A stretch of DNA of 64,000 nt from Chitinophaga agri (GTDB lineage Bacteria > Bacteroidota > Bacteroidia > Chitinophagales > Chitinophagaceae). Within the stretch, counting starts at the first letter, position 1; every line of letters begins with the position of its first letter. The notes beneath the pieces are model-generated. The model saw nothing but the letters and a program-made list of their open reading frames with translations, made no database searches and was not told the DNA's origin. Below, piece after piece: positions 1-9,468 of this stretch. The position numbers were made by a program, and so were the translations under genes. The DNA is taken from the NCBI RefSeq assembly GCF_010093065.1, contig NZ_CP048113.1, forward strand, positions 434,001-498,000, written 5' to 3'.

Positions 1-2316
1 TGGAATGTGATCTCTTCGAAAAAAGATGAGGTGTTTGCCTGCACGAACTGGGGACTAAGGCAGATCAGCGCAGGTAATAACAGACTGGTGTTGAAAGCCA
101 GGGATACTACAAGCGTTATTAATACAAATGAAGTCTTCAGCTGCGCATTGGATAAAACAGGTAACCGCTGGATCTCAGATGCACATCATCTTTACAAGGA
201 AGACCAGCAGACGGGTGTGCTCAGTAAGATAGTGGAGCGCAATGATGAAAGCGATGCCTGGCAGACCGCTATTTATGCGTTGTATTTTGACAATGATAAC
301 CGGTTATGGATGGGGTCTGAAGAAGGATTGTCTTACTGTTCACTCAGGAGACCTTCGTTTGAAAGGTTTTACCGTTCTGCCACACTGGACACCAAGATCC
401 AGCATGCATTTTCTCTTTGTTCACTCAATGATTCCATTGTTTATTGTGGTGCTGCCAACGGATTATACGAAGTCAATACGCAGGCCGATGTGATCAGGCA
501 ATTACACGAGGGCGCTTCCTGTTACCTGGTATCGCCCGTTACGCCGGATAGAATACTGGTGTCAAACAGTCAGGGATTATTTATCATCAGTAATGGGAAA
601 CTGTTACCCGCAAAACAACTGTATCCGGAGCTCTCTTTCATAGAAAATGATCTCTTCTGTACCATGGCGCGTTATAATGATAGCATCGTCCTGCTGGGGA
701 GCGTCTTACATAGTGGTTTGTGGGTGTGGAACAGCAATAGCCGGAAAATAAAGGGGTATAATAGTGCAAATGGCTTACAACTCGATAATGGGGACGTTAA
801 TTTTATTTACAGGGACACACAGGGACAGATGTGGGTGATATCTACAAAGTCGCTTTCTCAGTTTGATCCGTTGACCGGACATTGCTCCCGCTTTACCTTA
901 TCTGATACCGATTCTTCACAGACGTCTGACATCCTCCTGGATATGTGCGAGACAAGCAAAAGTTACTGGTTTGCCACCTATGGCAAGGGAGTGATTGAAA
1001 CCGATAAACAATTACAGGTAAAAAGAATCATCTCCACCAGTTCAGGTTTATGTAACAATGGTGTATACAAGGTATTTCCTGCCGATGACACGACCATCCT
1101 GATCACTTCCAATGACGGATTGTCTGTTCTCAATACACGCAGCAATAAGATCAGGAACTATTATGAACAGGACGGACTTCATTCCAATTCATTTGAACAG
1201 TTCTGCGGGTACCGCCGCCATCCGGATACTATTTTTGCCGGAGGCGTGAATGGATTCTCTGTTATTTATCCGCGTAACTTCCATACGAATCTGTCGCCGC
1301 CCGGACTGTATATTACCCGGGTGAAGATGGACGCACCATCCGGAAGCAGGGACACCACCGATCTGCACATGGCGTCGCTGCAGATACCTTCAGACGTTTA
1401 TCAGACCACTATCTTTTTCGCTGGTTTGAATTTTAATAATCCTGAGCGGGTACGTTATGCCTACCGGATGTTACAGGTGAATGATAAGTGGACCGAAATT
1501 GGCACACAAAACTATATCCCGCTGATGGATCTCCATCCAGGCAAATATACCTTGCAGATAAAGGCAGCCAATGAAGATGATATCTGGACGGATCGTATTG
1601 CGGAGATCAGCCTGGATTACATGCCCAGGTGGTATCAGACGCTGTGGTTCAAAGCACTCGTAGTGATCAGCATCGGAGGGCTCCTGTTTGCCTTTTACCG
1701 GTATCGGATCAGTCAGTTGAAAAGACAGCATGCCATCCGGCGCGAAATCGCTAACGATCTTCATGATGACCTGGGCAGCACACTGAATACGGTTAAAGTG
1801 CTGACCCATCTTGCGCAGCATACGCGGCAACCGGAAGCGTACCTGAATAAGATAGAAGACTCGCTGGCAAATGCGTCCAGCGGACTAAGAGATATGTTGT
1901 GGGTGCTTGATGACAGTGGCGATAAGCTGCAGGATCTGGTAACACGTATCTGTAACGCGGTACTACCTGTTCTGAGTGCACAGGGCATTAAGCTGGATTG
2001 TCAGGTGGAACCCGGGATACGGGACCATGTTATTTCCAAAGCTGAAAAAAGGAACCTGCTGCTGATTGCCAGGGAGGCGGTAAATAACAGCGTCAAGTAC
2101 GCTGCGTGTAAAAATATTAACATCCTCATCTCCGCTCACCCCAGGCTAACTTTAACCGTATCCGATGACGGTGTTGGGTTTGATATGGCACTGATACCTG
2201 TTATGGAAGGCAATGGATTGAAGAACATACATTACCGTGCTGCGCACATTAATTATACGGTAAATGTGTACGCCATGCCGGGAGAGGGTACGCGTATAAC
2301 GGTGTCAAAGAAGTGA
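1..2316 (+). CDS. Propeller-type sensor histidine kinase, 5' end outside window
   Basis: This is the C-terminal part of a two-component sensor with a periplasmic seven-bladed beta-propeller. The reading frame is open to base 1 and no convincing start is visible (a GTG at base 7 lies mid-domain), so the gene begins upstream. Propeller repeats of the type 'DNRLWMGSEEGL' and 'TQGQMWVIST' fill roughly residues 1-420. A Y_Y_Y-type domain follows (about 480-545), then one membrane segment (about 547-568). The kinase part is of the HisKA_3/LytS-like kind: the phospho-acceptor His is in 'IANDLHDDLGST' at about residue 586, the N-box in 'REAVNNSVKYA', and the ATP-lid glycines in 'DDGVGFD' and 'GNGLKNI'. 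No receiver or AraC domain follows, so a separate response regulator is expected; none lies downstream. In Bacteroidota such sensors usually detect glycan fragments, but the ligand cannot be read here. Confidence 0.9.
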   Translation, partial: WNVISSKKDEVFACTNWGLRQISAGNNRLVLKARDTTSVINTNEVFSCALDKTGNRWISDAHHLYKEDQQTGVLSKIVERNDESDAWQTAIYALYFDNDNRLWMGSEEGLSYCSLRRPSFERFYRSATLDTKIQHAFSLCSLNDSIVYCGAANGLYEVNTQADVIRQLHEGASCYLVSPVTPDRILVSNSQGLFIISNGKLLPAKQLYPELSFIENDLFCTMARYNDSIVLLGSVLHSGLWVWNSNSRKIKGYNSANGLQLDNGDVNFIYRDTQGQMWVISTKSLSQFDPLTGHCSRFTLSDTDSSQTSDILLDMCETSKSYWFATYGKGVIETDKQLQVKRIISTSSGLCNNGVYKVFPADDTTILITSNDGLSVLNTRSNKIRNYYEQDGLHSNSFEQFCGYRRHPDTIFAGGVNGFSVIYPRNFHTNLSPPGLYITRVKMDAPSGSRDTTDLHMASLQIPSDVYQTTIFFAGLNFNNPERVRYAYRMLQVNDKWTEIGTQNYIPLMDLHPGKYTLQIKAANEDDIWTDRIAEISLDYMPRWYQTLWFKALVVISIGGLLFAFYRYRISQLKRQHAIRREIANDLHDDLGSTLNTVKVLTHLAQHTRQPEAYLNKIEDSLANASSGLRDMLWVLDDSGDKLQDLVTRICNAVLPVLSAQGIKLDCQVEPGIRDHVISKAEKRNLLLIAREAVNNSVKYAACKNINILISAHPRLTLTVSDDGVGFDMALIPVMEGNGLKNIHYRAAHINYTVNVYAMPGEGTRITVSKK

Positions 2317-2765
2317 TCAGAATATATTGCATAGCCCCTTTTAACTGTCATTATGTTATACCAGCAACGGCGAGTTATAACTAAGGCACCCTTCATCAGG
2401 TGTGTGAATGAAAGCTGAATGGTGGCCGTTCCCTGGGTCCATCGGGAGCGTGGATGACGCTTGTATATATACGGTTAAGTGGCAATAAGTACTTATACGG
2501 AATTACTGCAATCAGGGCGGAAAAATTTGCCGGCATTTCTTTTTTCAGGTAACTTAGTGCATACTTAGGCAGATGAGAGATGACTGCACTAATGAACAGC
2601 AATTAAGGCATGTAGTACGCAACCCCTGAAAGAATAATAGTTTTCGACCCCAGCATTACAATGACCATAGATAGCCCCCTTATCCTGGATGGCCCCGGAC
2701 GAACCCTTATTCCCACTGGTAGGTTGGCGTAACGCCAGGTACTACTTCCAATAAAAAAAATCGGA
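2317..2765. other. Intergenic region, no gene seen
   Basis: About 450 bases between the sensor kinase and the eCIS-core gene. I see no coding signal on either strand. A short inverted repeat (TGGCGTAACGCCA, about 2725-2737) lies shortly upstream of the next start and could be an operator or a chance palindrome. Confidence 0.4.
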
Positions 2766-5700
2766 ATGGAGCATCAAGCTAAACAAACTAAGAGTACGGC
2801 GAAAGCGCGTAAGGGAGATTTTTTTGGCGACAGTGGTACCCCTTTTTTTGTCCCGCCGGGGATTCAGACTAAACTGATCGTTAATCCGCCTGACGACGCC
2901 TATGAAAGGGAGGCAGATGCCGTGGCAGATAAGGTAACGGCTACGCCAGATGCTGGCAAAGATCAGTCACCTGCCTTCTTTACACCAGGTTCCAATGCAT
3001 TGCAAAGAAAATGTGCGCATTGTGAGCAGGAGGAATTGTTGCAGAAAGAAGAAGGTGAAGGAATGGAGGTAAGCAGGAAAGAGAAGACAGGAGAGGTCCC
3101 CGCAGGAGACGATGTAGCGACCGCATTGCAGCAAACTAAAGGAAGTGGAGAACCCTTGCCTGACAACACCCGCGCTCATATGGAAAATGCGATCGGCGCA
3201 GACTTCAGCGATGTCAAAATTCATACAGGAACGACTGCCGTGCAGTTAAGTGAGCAGTTGAATGCCCACGCATTTACCGTTGGCAATGACGTTTATTTTA
3301 ACCAGGGCGCCTATAGCCCCGGCAGTACGCAGGGCGATAAGCTGCTGGCCCATGAGTTAACGCATGTGGTGCAGCAGAACGGTAGTATTCAGAAAAAGAT
3401 CCAGCGTCAGAAAAAACAAGGTCCTGAATATGTCGAGTTCCAGGTAAAAGTGCCTGAAAACTTTACTAGTCTGGAACAAATGTACCGGCTTTTTGAACGC
3501 GTAGCTTATGGCAGGGAAATGAACATGTCGTGGTCATGTGGCAGCTATTGTGATATGACCAAAAACAGGGGGCAGATCATCCCTTTTCTTGTTCCAAAGA
3601 CAAAACTGGATCGGGTCAGGGGAGAGCAGGCCGACAAAGAGAAACAGCTGAAAGAGGACTTCAAAGCCTTACCCGGGGATAGCCAGGAAAAGGTGAACGC
3701 TGAGGCCAATAAAAGATATTACGAAGTTTCAGGGAACAAGGAAAACTCTAAGATCAAACCAGGAGAAAAGGGGAATGCAGTGACCTGGGAAAACATGCGT
3801 AATGAAATACTGGAAGAGAAAAGGAAACTGGAGTCACTACCGAAGGAACTAAAGGACCTGATGGGAGGTGAAGGCACTTTCAAGCCAGGCGATTACCAGC
3901 AGCTGCTGCGTATTGCGGAAAAGCTGAAGCAGTTTTCGCCGGAGGACCTGGCGGTGTACAAATTGCTGGTATTACGTGCAACTGATGATCTGCAGCTTTT
4001 TGAAAAGTCGGTAGATATGTTCCTGGCCAGGAAAGCAGAATTAGTGGCCGCTATGAAGAAACAACAGGCCAATGCAAAGCAGGATGAACCTGCGTCTATG
4101 CAGGACGCTATGGATAAAGCTTTGACAAACCTGGATGGCAAGGATGTCCGCACCATGTCTGAAGCCGACCGGTACGACCTGGCCGCTAAGAAGACCTGGG
4201 AGGTGTCAAAGGCGCAAATGGAATATATGAAGGACCATCCAGGAGAGACGGCTGTAGATTTTGCGAAGGCAGCTACCCTGCAGAATACCGGCGATACTTT
4301 TAAAGGTATGGGAAAAGATATGCAGGAAGCGGCCAGTGGTGACGCCAATGCCTGGGCCAGATGGGCAGGAGGCGTAGGAGCCGGCGCTAAGTTATCCGGT
4401 TGGTTGCTCGCAGTAGGTGGCGTTCTCTATGTGTTATCCTGGTTGACAGGCGTCGGAGAGCTGGCAACCATTGCTGCCTTTATGGGATATATGCTGGCGA
4501 GTACGGTGGTGCTTTCTACTGTAGAAACGCAGCTACGCATAAAGGCGGCGTCACAGGCCACTACGGAGGAAGAGTTCAAAGAGCAGGTGAAGAAGGCCGC
4601 TGCTTCACTGACGAACGTAATAATGGCGGTGGGTTTACTTGTGCTGGCATTAGCGATAAGGTTCGTCGCCAAAACCTTCTTCCCTGAAACAGTCACTAAA
4701 ATAAATGGCGCACTTACAAAATTCAGGCGCCGTGTACAGGCGGGTGTAAACCTGAAGAAGGTCAAAGCGGAGTTCCAGACCGAGATAAAAGGGCATCGGG
4801 AGAACCTGGTAAAAGCAGGCGAAGCCGCGAAGGACAATGCACTGAAAACTGCGTCAGACATTGAGAAAATGGACATGGATACGTTCATTGATAAACTGGA
4901 AAGTGGTGACAATGGCTTTTTTGATCAGTCTTCAGTGAAGGATGGACAGAAGATCCCGTGGAAGGAGCTGTCAAAAACACCGGAAGGAAGAAAAGGTATC
5001 GAAAGTTATAAGGTAAAGTTGACGGAGCAGTTGCGGTCAGGTGTGTTGAAAGAGATCAATGCCATGGTAAAAGAGCAGCTGAATGCAATAGATGCTATGT
5101 TGAAGGAGATAGAGCAGGCCACTGCTGCCAAAGAATTACTGAAGGCTGCTGATGGATATGAGAAATTCATGAGCGCAGAGGAAGTGGCAGCCCGCGGTGC
5201 AGCGCGGGAACAGAAGATGCGGGAGGAAAAAGCCGCCGAGGCCATGAAGGAAATAGAATTAATGATCAAGATCGAAAAAGTAAGGCCCCAGCTTTACAAA
5301 TTTGATCCGATCCGCAGATACCTCGAGGCAAATCCGCAGGTCATTAAGAGCTTCGCTGAACATCCGGAGGCTATTCCGATCATTGAGGAAGTGATGAAGG
5401 AACTGAAAGACCTTGGCGCGGATAAAGTAGTGGAGAAATACAAAGGTAGGGAGCTGAGGGAGGCGACGCCTTTAACCGATGAACAACGGAAATTAAGCGG
5501 CGACTTTGAAAAAGCAGTTAAGTCCATGAATCAGGGTAAGCCGCGGCAACAGACTGGCGATCTTGATCAGCTGTATGCGGATGCAGAAGTAGCCTCCACC
5601 GAGCTGGGTAACGTGATCGATGATGTGCTGAGTGACCCCGGCGTCAGTAAGGCGGGAGGCCGGAAGGCGATGCGGCCGGAACTGAAGGGGAGAGAACGTG

Positions 5701-6155
5701 CCGAACAGAAGGTCAGGGATGAGTATGCAGGCGATGCTTCCTGGCTGGTGGACATTGCAGGTGGCAAAATTGTATTTCCATCGCTGGAAGGTATTTATCA
5801 GGCCCTGCAGGTGATAAAGAATAAATTTGGCGCCAGGATCATTAAGGTCAAAGACCGGTTCGTCGATCCCCAGCAAAGCGGATACCGCGATGTGCTGATG
5901 AGCATAAAAATGTCTAATGGTCATATAGCAGAATTACGCCTGCACTTGGAACAAATAGATAAAGTAGCTAGTTTAGAGCACCCGATCTATGAGGTAAAGC
6001 GGGTAGTTGCGCCAGATGCGGCCAGGGCCGCCGGTCAGTTAACGGCGGAACAGCAGGCCATTGCTTTGTCAATAGAAGCCAGGGCAAATGAGATCTTTGG
6101 CCAGGCCATAAAAGAGGCCACTACCGGTAAACCAGCAGAAAATGTTAAAGAATAA
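2766..6155 (+). CDS. eCIS-core (DUF4157) domain protein with RelA/SpoT-like C-terminal region
   Basis: A 1129-residue protein. The N-terminal third carries the DUF4157/eCIS_core signature: a 'DDAYEREADAVADKV' segment at about 43-57, and the block 'FTVGNDVYFNQGAYSPG' ending in 'HELTHVVQQ', with the HEXXH at residues 196-200. DUF4157 is known to mark cargo or effectors tied to extracellular contractile injection systems. A charged helical middle follows, then hydrophobic segments at about 527-590 and 616-640. A long coiled-coil-rich stretch leads to a C-terminal region (about 990-1065) with 'VKDRFVDPQQSGYRDVLM' and 'NGHIAELRLHLEQI', which resembles the RelA/SpoT-like nucleotidyltransferase fold found in polymorphic toxins. 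No signal peptide is seen. No sheath, tube or baseplate genes lie nearby, so the injection machinery would be elsewhere. The RelA/SpoT relation is judged by eye; the toxin role is inference. Confidence 0.8.
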   Translation: MEHQAKQTKSTAKARKGDFFGDSGTPFFVPPGIQTKLIVNPPDDAYEREADAVADKVTATPDAGKDQSPAFFTPGSNALQRKCAHCEQEELLQKEEGEGMEVSRKEKTGEVPAGDDVATALQQTKGSGEPLPDNTRAHMENAIGADFSDVKIHTGTTAVQLSEQLNAHAFTVGNDVYFNQGAYSPGSTQGDKLLAHELTHVVQQNGSIQKKIQRQKKQGPEYVEFQVKVPENFTSLEQMYRLFERVAYGREMNMSWSCGSYCDMTKNRGQIIPFLVPKTKLDRVRGEQADKEKQLKEDFKALPGDSQEKVNAEANKRYYEVSGNKENSKIKPGEKGNAVTWENMRNEILEEKRKLESLPKELKDLMGGEGTFKPGDYQQLLRIAEKLKQFSPEDLAVYKLLVLRATDDLQLFEKSVDMFLARKAELVAAMKKQQANAKQDEPASMQDAMDKALTNLDGKDVRTMSEADRYDLAAKKTWEVSKAQMEYMKDHPGETAVDFAKAATLQNTGDTFKGMGKDMQEAASGDANAWARWAGGVGAGAKLSGWLLAVGGVLYVLSWLTGVGELATIAAFMGYMLASTVVLSTVETQLRIKAASQATTEEEFKEQVKKAAASLTNVIMAVGLLVLALAIRFVAKTFFPETVTKINGALTKFRRRVQAGVNLKKVKAEFQTEIKGHRENLVKAGEAAKDNALKTASDIEKMDMDTFIDKLESGDNGFFDQSSVKDGQKIPWKELSKTPEGRKGIESYKVKLTEQLRSGVLKEINAMVKEQLNAIDAMLKEIEQATAAKELLKAADGYEKFMSAEEVAARGAAREQKMREEKAAEAMKEIELMIKIEKVRPQLYKFDPIRRYLEANPQVIKSFAEHPEAIPIIEEVMKELKDLGADKVVEKYKGRELREATPLTDEQRKLSGDFEKAVKSMNQGKPRQQTGDLDQLYADAEVASTELGNVIDDVLSDPGVSKAGGRKAMRPELKGRERAEQKVRDEYAGDASWLVDIAGGKIVFPSLEGIYQALQVIKNKFGARIIKVKDRFVDPQQSGYRDVLMSIKMSNGHIAELRLHLEQIDKVASLEHPIYEVKRVVAPDAARAAGQLTAEQQAIALSIEARANEIFGQAIKEATTGKPAENVKE

Positions 6156-6173
6156 GCGCATAACACGAAACAT

Positions 6174-6593
6174 ATGAATGAGCCACAGAACACCGCTGAT
6201 GAACGCCAGTATTTTGTAGTTGGCAATCGTACCGTGCAGTTGCTTCCCCTTGGAAATGGTGGTATGGAGATACTTAAACTGGACTGGGATACCGGTAAAT
6301 TTATGCCGGGAGCCGACTATCTTCCCAAGGTGATGTTTGGTAAGGATGAAGTAGAAAAAGTGTCGGAAGATGAGTTTATCCAGCAAACGGAACAGATGCG
6401 CCGGGAGCTGTTTAAAGGCGATAATGCGGTATTTACACTGTATAAATTGCTGGATACAATAGAAGCAACCGCCAAACAGGAAGGACGGCTGCTGACAGCC
6501 GAAGAGCAGGGTATCATAGCACTGACACAGCGAAAGACGTATGCGATGTTTGAAAAGGAATGTCGTTTAAATGAGAATTATTGCAGGAAATGA
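6174..6593 (+). CDS. Small protein paired with the eCIS-core protein, unknown function
   Basis: A 139-residue soluble protein starting 18 bases after the stop of the DUF4157 gene and therefore probably cotranscribed. It is acidic, has no signal peptide or membrane segment, and has a helical C-terminal half with 'FTLYKLLDTIEATAKQEG'. I recognise no family. Position directly behind a large toxin-like gene suggests an immunity protein or loading chaperone, which is inference from context only. Confidence 0.7.
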   Translation: MNEPQNTADERQYFVVGNRTVQLLPLGNGGMEILKLDWDTGKFMPGADYLPKVMFGKDEVEKVSEDEFIQQTEQMRRELFKGDNAVFTLYKLLDTIEATAKQEGRLLTAEEQGIIALTQRKTYAMFEKECRLNENYCRK

Positions 6594-6636
6594 GTCCTGT
6601 TTGCTCACATCGTTTCGGGATATATTTGGCATCCGG

Positions 6637-7908
6637 TCATTCAAAGAAAGGGATCCCGGGTATGGCATATTTTTTCATGCCTGCTTCATTGATCTCTACG
6701 CCAATGCCTGGTTTTTCTGAGACGGTGATATAGCTGTTGCTCACCCACTCGCCATCATAGGATATAATCTCTTTAAACATGGGTTGCGAATGAAAGTAAC
6801 TCTGCCATTCGAGTATCATGAAATTGGGTACTGCAGCGCAAACATGTGCTGAAGCCATGGCGCCGAGAAAAGACGCCACCATATGGGGGGCAAACGGTGT
6901 ATAATAGAGGTTGGCCAGGTTAGCGATCCTTTGTCCTTCTCCGAGTCCACCGCATTTTTGAAGGTCGGGCATTACAATGTCTACAGCGCCTATTTCCAGC
7001 ATTCGTCTGAATCCATAGGCAAGATATTGGTTTTCACCAACGCAGATGGGAGTAGTGGTGGAGTCGGCAATCAGTTTATACACCTCCACATTCTCCGCCG
7101 GCACCGGTTCTTCCAGCCACATCAGCTGCAGCGGCTCCAGTCGTTTGGCAATCGCATGCGCAGTGACCGCATCGTAACGTCCGTGCATATCGGCACAAAT
7201 GTCAATATTGGGTCCAACAGCCTGCCGGGCAGCTGCCAGTTGATCAAACATCCGTTGCAGTTCAGCGGGACCCGCTGTCCAGTTATATGGGTCGTACTTA
7301 TTAGGGTCGTTTGCCTGATCAAGATCAAATTTGATCGCATTGAATCCCATCTTTTTTGCCTGTAGCGCAGCTTCTGCGAAATCGGCAGCTGTGGGCAGAT
7401 TGTGTTGATATAACGCCGTATCGCAATATACGCGTACCTTATCTCTGAACTTGCCTCCTAAAAGTTGATAGACGGGCAGTTGGAGGGCTTTGCCGGCCAG
7501 GTCCCATAATGCGGTTTCTATAGCTGACAGCACCGCTATATATATGCCCGACTGTGCGCCCCGGAAAAACCCTGATTTACGAATGTCTTCGAACAGGCGG
7601 TACACATTTAAAGGGCTTTTGCCTTCCAGGCTCGCGCCCAGCATCTTTACCAGGTGATAAGTACCGGCAATGGCATCCACACCTTCACCACATCCCCAGA
7701 TATCCTGATTGGTATGGATCTTTACAAATAAGCTTCCCCGGATATAACCGCATGTTACTTTTGTAATCTTCAGACTGGAAGGAGATGACAGTTTAGGGGC
7801 ATGGCCGATCGCTGTTTCAAAGCCTTTTCCGAAGGTGGCGAAAGGCGCCATCACAGCAGCTATAACTGCTTTGGATACGAAAGATCTTCTTGAGTTAGGG
7901 TTTGTCAT
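6637..7908 (-). CDS. Mandelate racemase/muconate lactonizing enzyme family dehydratase
   Basis: An enolase-superfamily protein of about 423 residues, probably a sugar-acid dehydratase of the galactonate/gluconate type. The ATG at 7906-7908 is preferred because the protein then opens with 'MTNPNSRRSFVSKAVIAA', a Tat-like export signal. This start overlaps the end of the upstream kinase gene by 14 bases, consistent with one transcript. Active-site motifs are visible in order: a lysine in 'GFNAIKFDLD', metal ligands in 'ICADMHGR', 'WLEEPVP' and 'CVGENQY', and the acid/base His in 'FAPHMVASF'. The substrate cannot be fixed from motifs. Being next to a gluconokinase and near an aldonate dehydratase points to an aldonic acid. 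Export of a dehydratase is unusual for a cytoplasmic pathway, so the signal peptide deserves a check. Confidence 0.85.
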   Translation of the reverse strand: MTNPNSRRSFVSKAVIAAVMAPFATFGKGFETAIGHAPKLSSPSSLKITKVTCGYIRGSLFVKIHTNQDIWGCGEGVDAIAGTYHLVKMLGASLEGKSPLNVYRLFEDIRKSGFFRGAQSGIYIAVLSAIETALWDLAGKALQLPVYQLLGGKFRDKVRVYCDTALYQHNLPTAADFAEAALQAKKMGFNAIKFDLDQANDPNKYDPYNWTAGPAELQRMFDQLAAARQAVGPNIDICADMHGRYDAVTAHAIAKRLEPLQLMWLEEPVPAENVEVYKLIADSTTTPICVGENQYLAYGFRRMLEIGAVDIVMPDLQKCGGLGEGQRIANLANLYYTPFAPHMVASFLGAMASAHVCAAVPNFMILEWQSYFHSQPMFKEIISYDGEWVSNSYITVSEKPGIGVEINEAGMKKYAIPGIPFFE

Positions 7909-9457
7909 GTGTAAGTGATTTATCTGAATGAGCATATTTTTGTTGCAGATTACTGATCGCTTCGAATTCGTCAGCGAGTTTGTCACTTAAACGTTCAAAT
8001 ATGCGGAAGTAATCAGCATATATCTGGTGATGTTGTTCATTAGGTGTAAATACGTGAAGCGGTTCGGCCGGTTTTACAGCGGTATCGTCCAGGGACTGGT
8101 ATACGCCCATTTCGGTAGCACTTAGTATATAGGCGCCGAAGCTTACACTGTGTAGTTGTGGTCTTACCTGTACTGGTTTATTGAAGATGTCAGCAATCAG
8201 CTGACTGCAGAAGGGAATGGTACCAAAACTTCCATTTACGGAAAGGCTGGTGATCGGACGTTGTTCTTCCAGGGTCTTGCCGATACTGTAAATTTCATAC
8301 AGGATGCCTTCTATCGTGGCACGTATGAAATGTTTTCGCTCATGTTTGATGTTAATTCCGAAGTAAGCACCTTTCGCATTGGCATTCCAGATCGGCGCGC
8401 GTTCACCGAGCAGATAGGGCATAAACAACAGCCCATCTGATCCTGTTGGTACATTAGTCGCATCTTCCAGCAGTTGCCCCATACTATCTTCCATATCGAA
8501 CTGATGAATGAAATCACCGAACTGGCGGGTGAACCATTCGAAGATGTTTCCACCGTTATTGGTAGGTCCTCCCGATATGTAGTAGTTATCCGCCAGCAGA
8601 TAATTGAAGAACCGCATCTGTTCATCTTGTAACACACTGGTTCCCATCACCCGTACTGCGCCGCTGTCTTCAATGGTGATACTGGCCTTTCCTTCTCCTT
8701 TTATGATGCCGTCCCCCAAGGTGGCCAGGCATCCGTCACTGGAACCAATGAGGATCTTTGTATCTGCCGGGAGTCGTAATGACTGCTGATATGCTTTTTT
8801 TAAGTTACCGGCTGTTGACGATATGGGTGCTACTACGGCTAATTTATCAGCCGTAATACCGGCATACTGTAATGCGTCGTCTTCCCAGTTGACAGTATGA
8901 ATGTTCAGCAACCCGGTGGCGGAAGCGATGCTATAATCTATCATATACTCCCCTGTGAGTTGATGAATGATATAGCTTTTTATAGAAAGGAATTTGCTTG
9001 TGCTGGCGAAGCGTTCCCTGTCATGGTCCCTCAACCATGCAATTTTCACCAGTGGAGACATGGGATGGATAGGGGTACCTGTTTCTCCATATAGCTTCTT
9101 TCCCAACGGAGAGTCACGCAGTTGCTGGGCTTCTTTCTTGGCGCGGTTATCTGCCCAGGTGATCGCATTACCAAGTGGGTTCCCTTTTATATCAACGGCA
9201 AGTACGCTGTGCATAGAGCCGCAGAAACAGATGCTGGCTACTGTATGTTTTTTCGGATGTATGTATTCATTTAACACGTTCTTCAATACGTATAAGGTTG
9301 TGATGAAGATCTGCTCAGGGTCTTGCTCGCTATAGTCAGGTTGCGTATGGAATGTTGGATAGTGCCCCTTCATGGATCCGATCACCTGGCCATCAAGGCT
9401 ATATACAAATACCTTTACTCCGTAGGTCCCTAATTCAACTGTTATAATACAATTCAT
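7895..9457 (-). CDS. FGGY-family carbohydrate kinase, probable gluconokinase
   Basis: A 520-residue FGGY kinase, of normal length for the family, that would phosphorylate a sugar acid using ATP in the cytoplasm. The N-terminal actin-like fold starts at 'ELGTYGVKVFVYSLDG'. The block 'GTPIHPMSPLVKIAWLRD' is characteristic of FGGY gluconokinases and separates this protein from xylulo- and glycerol kinases. The C-terminal half holds 'GLLFMPYLLGERAPIWN', also typical. It sits between the AraC regulator (11 bases upstream) and the enolase-superfamily gene (14-base overlap), so the three minus-strand genes look like one operon. D-gluconate or a close relative is the likely substrate. Confidence 0.85.
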   Translation of the reverse strand: MNCIITVELGTYGVKVFVYSLDGQVIGSMKGHYPTFHTQPDYSEQDPEQIFITTLYVLKNVLNEYIHPKKHTVASICFCGSMHSVLAVDIKGNPLGNAITWADNRAKKEAQQLRDSPLGKKLYGETGTPIHPMSPLVKIAWLRDHDRERFASTSKFLSIKSYIIHQLTGEYMIDYSIASATGLLNIHTVNWEDDALQYAGITADKLAVVAPISSTAGNLKKAYQQSLRLPADTKILIGSSDGCLATLGDGIIKGEGKASITIEDSGAVRVMGTSVLQDEQMRFFNYLLADNYYISGGPTNNGGNIFEWFTRQFGDFIHQFDMEDSMGQLLEDATNVPTGSDGLLFMPYLLGERAPIWNANAKGAYFGINIKHERKHFIRATIEGILYEIYSIGKTLEEQRPITSLSVNGSFGTIPFCSQLIADIFNKPVQVRPQLHSVSFGAYILSATEMGVYQSLDDTAVKPAEPLHVFTPNEQHHQIYADYFRIFERLSDKLADEFEAISNLQQKYAHSDKSLTHDKP

Positions 9458-9468
9458 ATCTATGGTTG

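Noticed and set aside
3351..3365. HEXXH in the DUF4157 domain as proof of an active metalloprotease
   Set aside because: The motif is part of the DUF4157 signature; no downstream third ligand is clear, so protease activity is not claimed.
4400..4912. Long overlapping frames on both strands inside the DUF4157 gene
   Set aside because: They are antisense or out-of-frame shadows of a clearly coding frame.
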